A stretch of 64,000 nt of DNA from Emydura subglobosa (lineage: Eukaryota; Chordata; Testudines; Chelidae). The stretch's first letter is position 1. Every line of letters starts with the position of its first letter. Shown here in pieces: positions 48,440 through 63,478 of the stretch. The DNA is taken from the NCBI GenBank assembly GCA_007922225.1, contig ML679963.1, positions 4,960,624-5,024,623 on the forward strand. The letters run 5' to 3'. The notes beneath the pieces were generated by a model. The model worked only from the letters and a program-made list of their open reading frames with translations, ran no database searches and had not been told where the DNA came from. The position numbers and the translations under genes were made by a program.

Positions 48440-48552
48440 TTGTTAGAGGCTAGAGCGTTATACACTGAGCTCTTTTTCAGATCCTATGTAAGCTTTGAAA
48501 GCTTATCTCTGTCATCCAGCAAAGTTGGTCCAATAAAAGATATTAACATGGA
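48440..48552 (+). mobile_element. Interspersed repeat tail with a ttggtccaataaaagatatt motif
   Basis: The order gagctctttttcagatccta, gctttgaaagcttatctctg and agttggtccaataaaagata matches a repeat terminus common in reptile genomes. The element class is not known to me with certainty. Confidence 0.5.
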
Positions 48553-49059
48553 GCATTTGTGGCATTTCTGGTTGCTGCTTTTAGTTTTAAAGAATATTTT
48601 CTGCAGATACTTTGAACAGATACGTGTTTGGAAGGGAGTTAAAAACTGAAATACACCTACTTTATAAATGTTGCCTAGTGTTTTCCATAGTATTTATCTT
48701 CATAGATACCGAAGGCTAGTGGTATCAGCAGATTGCTATTTACAATTTGAATGAATGACATAAGACACAAATTGGTCTAAATGCCTTCCATTCCTCGCCC
48801 ACACAGTCCCATTTTATTAGCCTCACTCTCCCTTTCTTCATGTTCTTCTGTATGCTCCTATTCAGTGTCTTCCTTCTATTCCTACCTTTAGTCCAATTTT
48901 ATTGTTCCTGTTTACTTCTTGCAATTCCCTTCTGACCCCTCTAATAATAACAAAAATAATAATTTATAATAAAAGTGGTACTAAGAGTCCTTCATCCCAA
49001 TCCGAATGACTTTGTTTCTGTGTTGTTGTACTCGCCTTCCTTTGAGGTTTTTTGTCTTT

Positions 49060-49165
49060 TTAAAATTGTAACCTCTATGGGATGATGTGTTTCTACCGCA
49101 CCTATCACAAATGGTGTGCTGACCTTGATTGGCCCTTTGGAAGCTACATCAATATTAATAACTAA
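49060..49165 (+). mobile_element. L2-like 3' tail fragment
   Basis: Words aacctctatgggatgatgtg, accgcacctatcacaaatgg and attggccctttggaagctac, aatattaataactaac correspond to the same repeat tail as at 41870-41965. Diverged and short. Confidence 0.4.
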
Positions 49166-52100
49166 CAACAATTGGATTTTTTATGCTACAAAGGTTTCTA
49201 GTGATCCTGTCTGTTTTATGTAAAATCCTTTTAATAGACAAGTTTGGCAAAGCTTTTAGCATGAGTATTACTAGCATAGTGTTCTGCCATGGCTTTCTGA
49301 AGCAGTTATAATTTGAAGAAATCATATTTGGTATCCGTCTATCTCTGCCATTCTGAGATTCTTCCTGGTTAGGCTATATAGATTTCTTCTGAGGGGAAGG
49401 GCAAAGGCAGCTGATGTAGATGCAGTTATGATCCTGCTATGATATACAAGCAACCTTGACTAGTTTTTGCAGATGGTCCAAATGGTGAGAGATATTCTGT
49501 AGTAAGAGGAGAAAACTGCATTTCTTCCTGACATCCTGTCTACCCAGACCAGGAGCATGAAAGGTACTATACTAAGAAAACTCTTTTTCCCAATGGCCAC
49601 TCCATTCATTTCTCTGACAAAATGAGAGTAGTGTCTGAGAACAAAAACTTTACTTTTTGGAATTGCACTGAAGCAGAACCATACATCAATCAATCCTAAA
49701 TGGAAGAGGGAGAGGGGAAGAAATGAAAGGGGGAGGGGGTTTGAAAAATAAAAATACTTATATGGTTATCCTGTGAAGAAAAAGATATACATTTGTATGT
49801 TAAAAAGATTGGTTGAAATGATTGTTAAAGGGCTTTGCATTTGTAGAAAGTGTAATGTTTTTGTAATTATACCAAATGGTCCTACAGGAGCTGGCCACAG
49901 TATTTTACGTACAACAAGTAGTTATAACGATCAATGTGGAAGACTTCCAAAGGTTGGTTAGTGGAATGTAGAACTCGTAGGTCAGCAGTTCAAATCCAGG
50001 CCATGTTGGCAGTTATTGAAAAATGTTCTTAGCTGTTGGTTTCTGTCTCGTTCTTTGAAAACAGTTGTCTCCTCTACAAAACTCCCCACCATAGTTGGCA
50101 GTTGTGCAGTTCTATTGGTGAGGCCAAAAACTGAATCACCATGGAGACTGAAATACCTTCTCACCCAAAGCTGTGGTTTCTCAGGTTAGGGAGGAGCACA
50201 TTGGGGAAACTTTCACTGTTATAGCCCATGCTGTGCCAGTTCAGTAGATGAGAAGACAACTCCGGTTTCTTGGACTGTAACTAGGTGTCTTTCACAAATA
50301 TTAAATTCACATATGAAAGAACTAAACACAAGATGTGCACTAAGCGAAGCCTGCTTCACTTGCTGAGCTCATGGCAAACATACACCAGTACTCAGGCAAA
50401 ACTAAAATGACGATTGATTTTAATTGCAGTTTTTAAATTGCCATCTCCTTTGGTGATTGCTTCCTTCTGTGGCCTAGGCAGGTGAATATATCAGTCTCCT
50501 CATGAACTGGTATTCTAGAACTTAAAGTGGAATAGAGGTTTATTACTAATATTTTGGGATCTGGACTGATGAAAACATAGCAAAGAGATCAATAAAAAAG
50601 AAAGCTGTCAGACAAATTACAGAAATGGAAACGTGTATTGCCCAGCAGACAGAAAAAGGCAATGTACAAAATGTAGTTAAATATAACAGAGAATAAAATT
50701 TAAAGCATAGCTATTAAAAATATTTCACCTCTGGTACAATATGATTTTTGTTGTTTTTGTTAAATAACTAGTGTGTTTTAAAAAGGATTAAAGTGCTTAT
50801 CACATGTTCTGGACAAAAGCAAGCAACTTTTAATGTTCTGAACGTTTGTAAAAAGCAACAAAATTATTGCAAAGTCAAGTTTCAATAATTTTGTTTTTAT
50901 ACAAATTCTATATCATAAAAATGATCAAAGATTTTTTTAATGAATTACTTCCAAAAATCTGTAGCAGTAGTATTGTCCGCTGTGATTTTTTAAATGATGA
51001 ATCTGTTTATTATGAGTTCTTGTAATTGAAATGCTAGAATGTTCTTAATTATTGTAGTATGAACTAGAACATTATAAGACCTTGTTAGATTTATGTTTGA
51101 AATTAGTATCCCCAGATATTTTTATTTTTATGTTGTGGTTATCTGGGAGAGTTTTATGTGCAACTCATCTTAGTGTGAATACAGGACTAATTTGAGAGGT
51201 AAAAAAAAAACAAAAAAAACCCCACAGGGTGGAATTAAACTGGTTTTATTAAGTGGACTATGGTCTGGTTTTCTTCCCTGCTCCTCAGTAAGATTTCCAG
51301 GCAACTGGAATTGCCATTGCATGCTGCATTTTCCTTGTTCTGATGCTTGTGGCTGATTTAATGAATCTGTGGAATTTATGGTCATTTTCACAATTTATAA
51401 ACTATCAAAGGGCCTGAAGAGTACAAATTCAAGTTGACAGCTTCTCTTGTCTCCAAGAATTTCATAATAATTAATGAAATACTTGTGCACCTTACATGTG
51501 TACAGAGAGATGCAGCTGGATACAGTTTCCGTATATCTGCAGTTCTTTAAAATGTTTCTGGTACTGTGAGGTTAAAAGTGAATGGATCTGTAAGACTGCT
51601 CCAAAATTGTCTTGGCGTGGGAGGAAAGAAATAAGTTTTTAAAAGTCTTGAGACAGTTTGTAACTTCCCTAGTCTGGACCCAAAATTATATACCTAAACT
51701 TTCAGTAAATTAAAAGTTCACTGTGATCCTCTTCATGTGTCAGAGCCTTGAGGCATTCCTTTTTTTCCTTTGTTTGATACCCCTGATTTCCAGGTCCTTC
51801 TGTCACAGCTGAATGCAGACTGGATGTTGGGACTCTTTTGAAAACAATCAGGGTAATCAGTTGTAGGTATTCACAAGGGAGTGACATAAGTTAATCTTTA
51901 TCCCACACTTCCCTGGAAACCCCAGCCCTTGCTGTCCACGACTAAAAATAGAACCCAGAACTGCAGCATAGCAGAGTAGAGCATTACCACTAGGCCACAA
52001 TATTTTTAACTAAAAGATTTTTCAAATGTCTGTGAAATTTATAGTTACATTACAAACATACATTTAAGGCCCTATAATTAAAGGGAAATTTTTCAACATA

Positions 52101-53869
52101 TGGAATTTTATTTGTTTGGAAAAGTTACTCCAAAACTTCTTCCGAACCCCTCCATTTTATATAACCTGTAAATGAAATTTATATTGATTAATTGATTCTT
52201 GAAGAAGTTATAGGATACATTATTATAAGAATGTTGTACATCATTTGTGTCTCTCTTTTGTGTTGGTGGATGGGCTAGTATGAGCCTCTTTTTCAGCAAG
52301 TGGCTGTCCCAAATACACTGTATGTATTTGAGTTTCACCAAAATTGGGGGGGTTTTGAAGCTCAGCTACCAGGCCACTGGGTTGGGTGCATCTGTATTTT
52401 CCATTTCTGAAGTTTTATGCTGACTGTATGTAGAACTTCTCTTTGACCCTTCAAACACATTTCCAGCCCACTGGAGACACACTTTTGATTTTGAAGCAAT
52501 GCTTATTCAAAAAGAAAATTCTGGTAGCAAACACATGAAGAGCTCTGCATGGGAAAAGGCTTTTAGATCAATGTTAGTCCCTTGAGGATCCCTGACTTTT
52601 TGCACTAACAATGGTGCCGATACTGTGATTTTTATTAAGGAAAGCCTAATGGCTGCTTCTCCACACCCCATTTCCAAGTAAGAATTAAATTGATTCAGAG
52701 ATACTAGACTGGGATGTTTGATCAAATGCACTTTGTGGCATTAAAAAAACCTTTCTATACAGATGAGGTGAAGAAAATGTGGAAATTCTGAAGGGTAGAT
52801 CTTTTATGCATAATTGCAAGCTTTTTTCACTGGGGTACAGGATATTTGGCTAAGATTAGTTGTTACACAGGCAGTGGGAGAATAGGCTTATGGGCAGTCA
52901 TTGTGTGGTTTAAAAAAAGCATCTAAAAATCCACTTGTTTTAGAAGATTATGATATAATATATACCAGGATGACAGGCCCATTAGAAATGAGAAGAAGGA
53001 TACACTACTTCATTCTATAGTTTGCAGCATAATAAAAGCCAGTGGTTATTTAACTGGTGAGTAGATCCAAAGCTCTTATCTGAATCCTTCCTGCGCCATC
53101 AAACATCTCTTAGGGCATAAATAAGGTTCCATCATCCCTGACTATCTTTTTGCTTTTTGCATGTCCTTGACGTTGTTAAATCTTATAAGTGTTCCCTCTC
53201 TAAATACTGCTTGATGGAGGGATTCTTTCATTTGATCCCTGTTGGCAAAATAAGGAAGCGATCCCCATTTAAAACCGGCATTAAAGTATTTAATGCACAT
53301 TCTATGTAAGGAATTTCTGAGTAATGGGTGCTTGGGGTAGGGGCACATAAAAGAGAACAGTTAACTGAGAGTTTTGTGTTGTCCTTTAGATTCTCCATCC
53401 ATTCCCAAGGATCTGTTACTCAGAAACCAATCAATCAGGGGATAATGCAGAGAAAGTCACTGTCTTCCCATAGTGTTCTGCAGCAGTATGATTGCTGCAG
53501 TTTAACTTATCAACTTTCCGTTGCTTAAGATGTTGGAAATTACACTCATGTAGCCATAGTAAATCTTTGGCTTTGTTGGAAGGAGTAGCAAACACCTTGC
53601 CTACCACGGAGATTGGAAAAATGAAAGAAGGAATCTGGAAAGGGAGCATATCCCTGAAGTGGAATATGAGGACCACAGCTGGAGGCGGGATTGAGAAATG
53701 GTAAAAGATGCTGAGGAAACCTCTTCTTCCATGTCTGACAAGATATTGGAAAGCTTCAGCAGCTGTCTAGAAACAAGAAACAACAGAGCTGGGAGACAAG
53801 CCTAGATACTAAAAACACAGCTCCTGGGAAAGAATTTGCAGCTGTTTTAAAGTTACAAGGGAAAAAAAT

Positions 53870-54660
53870 CAAATAAACATCCATCAGCTTGTGGGAAGAT
53901 GGCAGATTCTACTCGCTGAACAAGATTTTCTGCTTTCTTGGAGGAAAACCTCATTTCATTTATAGAACCATTAGAGAGTCCATTTTTAAAGGGTTTAATA
54001 AAACATATAGAGACTGCCTTGCTGTGCTTGAGAAAATTATTATTCCCCTGGGTAGAGAAAGTGACTGACTGTGGGCATTAATGGCCTCCTCCTGTGGTTT
54101 CTGGCATTATACCCCACTCTCATTTGTGCTTTTCCAACCCAAAGTGCTATTGTTTTTCATGATAACCCTGCACTTGAATTCCTAGTTCCCATGAAGCACG
54201 GATGTGTGTTATATTTTATTTATTTTTATTTATAGACATCTCTGTAGCACTCATCATTGTTGTCTGTGTGTATAGTGTGAGTGTGTACATGTTTATCTAA
54301 GCATGCGCATACTTTTTCTGTATATGAGAAAAATCCTTTATATGGCAAACACCATTAAAATGAAATGAATACATTTTTGTATGAAATTTTGTTTTATCCT
54401 TGCCAAATATTAATTATATTCATAATTTGCATATTTACATACAGAAGGTAGACTTGCTGGTGTCATGGCACCTCTCTGTTAAGTTATCTGAAGTTATCAA
54501 GGGCCAGCAGAGGCTTTGAGTGTATCTTTCAAAGGGGAGAGGTAGAGAATGCTGGTTATTGTTGTTAGAGTGTGAAATTTTGAAGCAACCCAGTGAGAGA
54601 TTGATTACCTTGCTGCATATTAATGCTCCTGATCATCATATTGTTTTTGCATTAACAAGA
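53870..54660. promoter_or_regulatory. Candidate conserved non-coding region in intron 14
   Basis: Repeat-free-looking stretch with words such as gagattgattaccttgctgc, tgcatattaatgctcc and ttaagttatctgaagttatc (homeodomain/PBX, octamer and GATA-like). Composition-based guess only. Confidence 0.22.
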
Positions 54661-54839
54661 AGTTGAATCCTTCTGTTTGTAAACCTTCTGATCCAGAGTT
54701 TCTAGTAGTTAATTTGTAAACTGGAACCAGTGTTTTACTTACTGTGAAAGCAAAACCTACCTGCTTATTACAGATGTATTTATAATTTTAATGGATAAAA
54801 TTTACCCATTTTGTTCTCTAGACATGTATACATTCATGC

Positions 54840-55610
54840 TGTCTAGAATGGCTCATGACCAAGAGTGCCAACCTCAGGACAGAGTACTAAAAAGCAGGGC
54901 AGACACCCCATAGTAGTTGTATGTTGTATAATTAGATTTCATTAACCCAGTAACAAATGTGAACGCCTAGAATACTACAGTAGTCTTATAATGGAGTCAT
55001 AGACAGTTCCCTTAGACACTCCAGTCTATCTGGCCTTCCTGGCAAGCTGGATTGTGTGATAAATGGTCACTTACACCATAAATCACAAAATATTCAGGTT
55101 GCTCCCAATCCTAAGAGACCAGTTGCTTACCCCAGGTCAATTTGTACCTTAGATCTCACACCATAGACAAAGCCTGTAGCCAATCCTGTAGCCAATTAAC
55201 TAAAGGTTATTAGCTAGGAAAAAGAAATGAGTTATTTGCAGATTAAGGGAAGCAGGCATATATACACAAAGGAGTTTCAGTCTGTGACCCAAAAGGTGAC
55301 AGAGTTGCAGTAATCTGTCAATTCAAAGTGTCTTTCAAAGATAACCCATGCCATGCAACATGGGAATCTCTTTGCTTATGTTTAGGAATCTTTGACCCTC
55401 AGAATCCAGACAGCATAAAAGAGATTCAGTTTCTCCTCATCAGGAATTTTTAAGCTCTACACTCCAGAGCCTAAATCTGATGGGATGAGTTCATGTGTAG
55501 GTCTCTCCTTCCCGGAGGGAGTTGAGGATTGGTGCAGGTTCCAGAGGGAGCAATTTGCACAGCCTGAGGCGAAGGACTGAGACAACCTACAATGAGTGGA
55601 GTTGAAGGGA
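54840..55610. repeat. Unclassified repeat-like block
   Basis: A moderately GC-richer block with cctagaatactacagtagtc, gcttaccccaggtcaatttg and ctcctcatcaggaattttta. It resembles reptile LTR-type repeats in feel, but I could not identify terminal repeats, primer-binding site or frames. Class unresolved. Confidence 0.3.
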
Positions 55611-56534
55611 GGAGAGGACTGACAAAAAGTCAGGGTTTGACTGTGAAAAGCACCAGCCTTATTACAGAGTTGAACTGTGAACTTAAAATCTTATGAATAT
55701 ATGAAACCAGGTGGCTGTACTGCAGAATTGTTGAGGAAAAATACTACTGATCATTCAACAGAAAGAGAAATTAACTTAAAATAATTATTTCTGTCCATTG
55801 AACCAGATCTACTTAATCTCAGTTCATGTCAAATGTGTGTGTTGCCATTCTGGTTTCTTGAGAGCTGTGCTATGCATCATCAGATAAAACTGTCAGGTGA
55901 AGAAAAGGATCTCTGGGTTTCTTGCTTCCTGAGTTGATAAAATTCAGACTGGGGACTGGTGAGAGAAGCGAAAGTGATGATAACTAATGGCGTAATTGCC
56001 CCCTACCCAATCAATCTACAAGAGCCTGTGTTCACTCCATACTTTTTTTGGTTTTAGATTTAATACATTTTGTCATCAAGCTTAGAGTGCAAGTTAAAGC
56101 AAGTAAACCGTTTACCTACAAAGATTCTAGCCTGTGCTGAATTGGGGTGACAAAATGCAGAGACTGGAATTTGTTAGGTACAGCAGGCTTCCTCAGCCAA
56201 TATGGTCTTATTGCTCCTAATAGCAGAAGCTGTTGTTAAATGAAAAATCCATAATTTTTATTTCTAACTTTTTTCCAAGTTTATTCGAGATAATTTAAAA
56301 GTATTAAACACTGGTGCTTTTAGGATCCTGAAGATATCAGCTGAAAACAACACGTTTGGTTTCAGCCCCAGCTGTGGGTCTCTCCTGTCTTTGATCTTTC
56401 TAGCTGGCAGCCTAAGAAGCAAGTAATTTCCTACTTTTTTTTTCTTTCAGTTCCCCCTTGTATTGAGGGAGTGCCACATGGGCTCAGTAGTGACCACTCT
56501 GACTTTTAGGGTCTATTGCTTTTATGGATTCTGT

Positions 56535-57500
56535 GATGCTTTCCAGGGGTACCACGGTTGTGAGGCTCATTTCTACCACCTGCCCTTAGTGTGAGGGAGC
56601 CTTGTTTGCCTGCCAGGAGTCAGCTCCCTTACAATCTCAGCCACAGCCAGCACAGGTACTCCGCTCTCAGCCTACACACGCACCGCCGTCCCTCATCCAA
56701 GTTAGTAGTAGGCACACCGAGGCGTCTGAGTGTTCCCATGGAGTGTCCAGCCTGTTCCACTGAACACTCTCCGCATTCACAGATCTGCTACTCCCAGAAG
56801 AACAGTATACGTCAGCTTATTAGTTTCACTTCAGGGCAATGCTCTGCATAACATGCAGCACTTAGATTTATACTTATATATAGACAAGTATACATTTAAC
56901 AAAGAACTGAGATTAAAACGATAGCAAGCGGGATTAATGGAAACAAATGGTTGCATGTAAAATAATATCATAACATGCATTATAGAGTCTAAACAGAACT
57001 AACAAGATGCCCTCTTGTCTAATAAAGTACTGTTACTCAAAGTCCTCCTCACAGCATTTTTCAACCAGGATGACTGAGGCCCTCCTTTTATGAGACCAAG
57101 CCCATTGACAGCTTGTCTCCCCAGGTGAAGGATACCAGGACATCTTTCTGTACACTTAAGTATAAGTCTTTTCTTCTTTCCCTGTAAACAGGGTTCCCTC
57201 CCCGGCTGTTTACCTCTTCCTGTTAATTTCTTCTCTCGATACCTTTCTACTAGCAATTCACTCAGTATGCAAATTGACTTCCATTGTAAGATGCACAATA
57301 CACACTAGTCAGCCATGGAGATAAGTGTCTCCCACCTCCTGCCTGGTGGAACCTGTCTTAAGGCATGCTGCCTCTGGGTGACCCGACTTTAACTACAAGG
57401 CCTTAAGAACATAATTTCCAGTATATATATGTATCTCCTTACATATTATCTATACATACATTTTGCAAAGATTATGATGACCACTGTGACGCATCCTGGC
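56535..57500. repeat. Unclassified repeat-like block (possible LTR element remnant)
   Basis: GC-richer block with tgcctgccaggagtcagctc, cagcacaggtactccgctct, gtctaataaagtactgttac, tcctcctcacagcatttttc and aagcccattgacagcttgtc. It resembles known turtle-type LTR sequence but has no protein-coding frames that I recognise. Boundaries are approximate. Confidence 0.35.
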
Positions 57501-57735
57501 ATTTTTTGGTATAGTAGTATGTAAATACCAGACCCAGGGGATCCCGGAAACCCTTATGCACCCCTGTGCCCTTGGCCAGTTGGCATCTAGAAGTCCTGGG
57601 GTCCATGTGCGCCAAATGTGTAGGTGCTCAGGGGCTCAAGCACCATGGAAAGAAAAATAGTGGGTGCTCAGCACCTACTGCGCTGGCCACCAATCAGCTG
57701 CTTGCAGGAGCAGAAGGGATGGGACCCGCCATTCA
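57500..57735. repeat. Repeat-like block rich in gtgctcagcacct motifs
   Basis: Contains ggtgctcaggggctcaagca and gtgggtgctcagcacctact, words common in turtle interspersed repeats. It directly follows the preceding block and ends about 370 bases before exon 15. Confidence 0.35.
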
Positions 57736-58104
57736 TTTATACTGAATTGCATCCACTGTGTTTATTACTTTAAGAATCCATCAATGCAACACCTGTCGCA
57801 AGGTATTTTGTTTCTTTTATGAGAATTACAGGACATAAGTATACAGCGTTGTAGCAATGGAGAGCATAAGTGTTTGAATTTTGAAATGCAATTGCTTACA
57901 CTGAATTGCACAAATTTCCACATTGTCAAATTACAACTTATATCGACATGCTGAATAATATGTATTTCATGAAGTTGTGGTTGGTATTTTTATTGTGCAT
58001 TTTATTGGGGACATGTTTAGTATGTTTTAGAGCCTTTTGAAAAATAAAGTTACTGAATATTTACTATGGCACTCTTAGATTTTTTTGTATGTTTGTTTGT
58101 TTAG

Positions 58105-58264
58105 TTGTTGGATAAATTAAAAGATCGCTGGATGCACACTGGTTTATGGAGAAACCTCGAACTGGTTAAGACAGTCATTGCAGAACCTAAAGGAGGAGAC
58201 AAGGCTGACTTCGATGCATTGCTCCAAATATACTACGATGCAATAAAATATAAAGGAGGGAAAG
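58105..58264 (+). CDS. BRIP1: BRIP1 exon 15
   Basis: 160 bases, phase 0 in and phase 1 out, same length as human (residues about 700-753). Acceptor tttgtttgtttag, donor gtaatt. The translation [20 protein letters not shown], then [33 protein letters not shown](D) belongs to helicase domain 2, between motifs IV and V. Strong match to human through the exon. The final base (g) makes an Asp codon with exon 16. Confidence 0.98.
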
Positions 58265-59816
<1,552 letters not shown>

Positions 59817-60550
59817 TAAATTTGTTTTGTCTAAAATACTTCATGATGTACGGAATACTGTATAACTATATTTTGTTCAGAACTCTCACCTGACCTCATT
59901 TTGAATTCCTCAGCATGGTAAAATCAAAAGGCTGGATAGCTTCTATTTTTAGGTTTTAACACTTGTTAATGTCATACTACAATACATTTATTTTAAGCCA
60001 TTGTTTGATCACAGCTAGTCATGGTGTTTGTGCATTCTAAGTGCCTGTTTTTACTGTATATGGTATAGTATGTTTCGCTTATTTTAAAGACTATGCCTGT
60101 TGAACAGATAAAGACTGCTCCTTGATTTATCTGATATAGCAGAATATGTGGTAGCTAAGATCTAGTGTAAATGTTGGGAGAAAGTTATTGTTTTTAAATC
60201 TATTTGAGGTTGTTTCCTAAGGAAAATAAATAACAGATACGAATTCAAGTAAGAATGTTAAGATGTTAAAATAGGTTGAGAGGCAAAAGGGGCGGGATAT
60301 AACCTAGAGATGAAAGATTTTCATACATTCTTTCATAGGTGGCTTAAAATTAATTCATGGTTGGTTGCTGCATGTTCCCTCTTCAATCCCCATTGCCTCC
60401 TTCAATATTGCTATTTGTATAGCACTCTTCATCTAGTCTGGGAGTAGAATAGTAAACCTTTTCCAAAGCTAATGTTGATCCGTAGCTTGCTTCTGTAAGG
60501 TGTGAATTTATGACATGAAATAACTTCTTCCTGGAAATTGAGAACATTGC

Positions 60551-60576
60551 TTTTTTTTTTTTTTTTTTTCCCCCCC
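60551..60576. repeat. T19 C7 tract
   Basis: An uninterrupted T run of about 19 directly followed by about 7 C. Confidence 0.95.
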
Positions 60577-60764
60577 TGATGATTCAGCTTTAGCTGACTG
60601 GAGGCATAGATCTTAAAGTGACTTTTGAATGTAGCAGTATGCCTAAATTAACTAAATTTCTAGGTTGGTTCAAATCTTTCATGAGTTGACCTAAGTGTCA
60701 ACCCCTTACATTGCTGAGCAGTTACTCACATACCTGTTACTCTCATACCTGTTCAATAGATTTA

Positions 60765-60865
60765 TTCTTTCTTTGTACAGCACCTAGTAGAACGGGGACC
60801 TGGTCCAGGATAAGGGGTCCTAGGTGTTACAGAAGCACAAAACATTATAATAATTGATTAGTTAG
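60765..60865 (+). mobile_element. L2-like 3' tail fragment
   Basis: The words ctttgtacagcacctagtag, gaacggggacctggtccagg and gtcctaggtgttacagaagc are the clearest of three copies of this repeat tail in the window (others at 41868-41965 and 49060-49165), followed by an A/T-rich end. Confidence 0.6.
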
Positions 60866-61784
60866 AATTCAGAATACATCAGCTTAAACTTAGTCTTTCA
60901 TAAAGATGTACAAAACCCGCCCTTGAATCATACTTTTCATTCTTTCCCTTCAGCTATACCTCTTTGTCAACTTGTTTTATCCATGAATAACATAAAACAT
61001 TCTCCAGTAAAAAATGTCACCAGTGTTACCTCATGAGCAGGATAAATCACAGATAATTACATTACTAAATGATACTAATAGATTTGTATAATCTAATTTA
61101 GGAATAAAGAAAATACAAATCAGGGTTTCCATAAGTAAACGTTCCTTAAAGTGTCTGCAGCCATTTCTTTCACTATTCAGTTAGGTAAGGACCGCTATTC
61201 TTAAAATTGAAAATCTAAGCACAGTATTTCAGTAAACAGAACATGTGATTGCTTTCTTTTTTCATTTGTGCCTTTTGTAACGAAAGGAATCAGTGTGTTT
61301 TCAGTACCTACAATATAACATCTTGCTGTTGACACTTGTTAGGTATCATAATTCAGGAGTATTTACCACTTTTCAACTCACACCATTGGAAATATTTTCC
61401 TTTACTGCCATAATTGCCTTATGGGTGTTTGATTTACACCTTAAAGTGTAAAATTTCCATATATCCCAGTTTTACCAGGGCACTCCTGGTTTTTCATATG
61501 ATATCCCAAGAACTTTTCAGAATACCCAAAATGTCGGTTTTCCTTTCATCAATCAAAACTTTTTTAATAGCAGTTTGTTTGAGACATATTGCTGCACAGA
61601 GTAGAATTTGTTTTTGGTTTACCAGTAACAAACAGTCCAGTGGAAGAAGTGTTCAGTGTGATGAAAAGTGTTTGAAATTAAGAGAGAAGTCAAGCGTGTA
61701 GGCAATAGCAAAGCTGCTGTTGTGCTTAATGTGTACATCAGTGACACACATTCACTTTCATGATAAACTTGTTTAGCACAGTTA

Positions 61785-61915
61785 GGGCCCCCACATGGGG
61801 GGAAAAAGGGTACACTTTACCGGGGCCCAGAGGCCCTGGGAGGCCTGGCTCAGACTGTATGTGTGTGGGAGGGGGCCTGTGTTACAAGTTTGTACTGGGC
61901 CTGAGAAAATTATGC
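61785..61915. repeat. GC-rich repeat-like block
   Basis: Words such as ggggcccagaggccctggga, ggcctggctcagactgtatg and gtgtgggagggggcctgtgt stand out from AT-rich surroundings. Likely part of an interspersed repeat; class unknown. Confidence 0.35.
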
Positions 61916-63478
61916 TTAGGCTCTGAGCACAGTAACTTACTGGAAAATATCCACTTGTTCCAAGAAATATGCACATTTTGCTGTTAAGTTAGAGAGTTGC
62001 AGTAGCAACACCAGTCCACGTTTAAAAGTGTACCGTTGTCTTCAGTATGACTATTTCACAACCCAAAAAAATTTGCCACCAAAGTGTCCCAGTTTTTATC
62101 TTGAAAACATGGCCACCATAATAAAGTAGCAACTGTTTGGATGTAGATGCAAGTCCTCTAAAATGAGGCAGTTGTTTAACACAAAATCAATTTCATCTTC
62201 TGTCCCTTTTTCAATGAACAACCTCTTCCATAACGTAAAGACTAAGAGATACAGCAGTACAGTGGAAAAGATTAGCCTGGTTACTGACTGGGCTCATATG
62301 GATACTAATTAATGAGCTAAGAAGAAACTCTTTGTAAAAAATAAAACGTGGTCCTTACAATATATAAAGCCAGAGGTTCACCTTTATAAGAATAATCCAG
62401 AATAAATGGGGGTTTTCCCCCTTTTGGAATCCAAGTATTAATATTAAAATGTATCCATGTTTACATTAAATGTTTTATGCATAAATGACTTGAATTCTTT
62501 GAGATACTAATTAGAAGTAATTTTCTCTACTAAGTGTAGAATTCCAGAGTTTCTGCCCTTATGCTAAAGGGAGGCTGACATGCCATGAGATCAGTCAGGA
62601 ATATAGATGTTGCAGTACCAAATAAAGATAAGAACCCATATTGTTCATATTTATTAGTAACACTATTTGTGTTCTGTGTGTACCAAATAAACAGTCATCC
62701 AACTGTTAGTGCCTTTCTTGCCCATTGATAATAGCCACTGCCGCCACTACTACATAAATTTGAAAGGTGCTTTATAAAATAACCTCATACTGCTGTACAG
62801 AAATAACAACCCAAAAAAATCGCATAATAAACAAATAGAGCTGCCAGACACTGGTTATAAGTAAGTCAAATCAAACAAACAAGTAGAAAGTTTGGACCTG
62901 ATAGCCAAAACTGACTTAGCTTCTTTAGTTTTGGGGTTGTATTCTGCATTTTAAATGCATAATCAAAGAATTATTGTCTAAAATGCACATGTAGGTACTG
63001 CCTAGGTAGAAAAAAAACCCCACATCCTATAGTTTAGAGGTGCCTGTGAGCGCAGTGTTCTTTCTGTGTTGCTAACTTAATCTTCTTTTGAATCGCTTAT
63101 TATTCATCCATAACATTTTCCTATTACTGCAAAATAATTCTGAAGTGCAAGTATGTTATCGTACAAGAAAAAAAATAGACACCCAGTTATAATGAAATCG
63201 GCTGATGATAATGAAAGGTAGGTGCAAAAAAATTAATTCCTATTTTGGGAAGATTAAACACTTAGTATTACTGCTTGAGATGAAACAAATTTAACATAAA
63301 ACAGATTCTTAGATGCTTGTACCTCCTTTTCCAGACGTGTTGAATTTACACACGCACATTATAGTAATATAAGAAAATAGTTTGCTTACAAAAATTCTGG
63401 CTAAAAGATGATGCACTGTGTTTTAAACTCAAAATGTACATACACTAAAAAGCCTAGTTCCTCGTTTTAAAGGTAGAA

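Larger units (their letters stand above)
20442..58104 (+). other. BRIP1: BRIP1 intron 14, about 37.7 kb
   Basis: Donor gtaagg at 20442 and acceptor tttgtttgtttag ending at 58104. At 37,663 bases it is far larger than the other introns here. No coding exon was recognised inside, and exons 14 and 15 join in frame as in human. It contains the repeats and candidate elements listed separately. The longer stretches not assigned to anything are 25340-26210, 26440-27920, 28820-29390, 29770-35340, 36200-39160, 42000-42590, 46500-48430 and 49170-53860. They are AT-rich intron sequence with scattered short open frames in which I see no gene. Confidence 0.92.
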
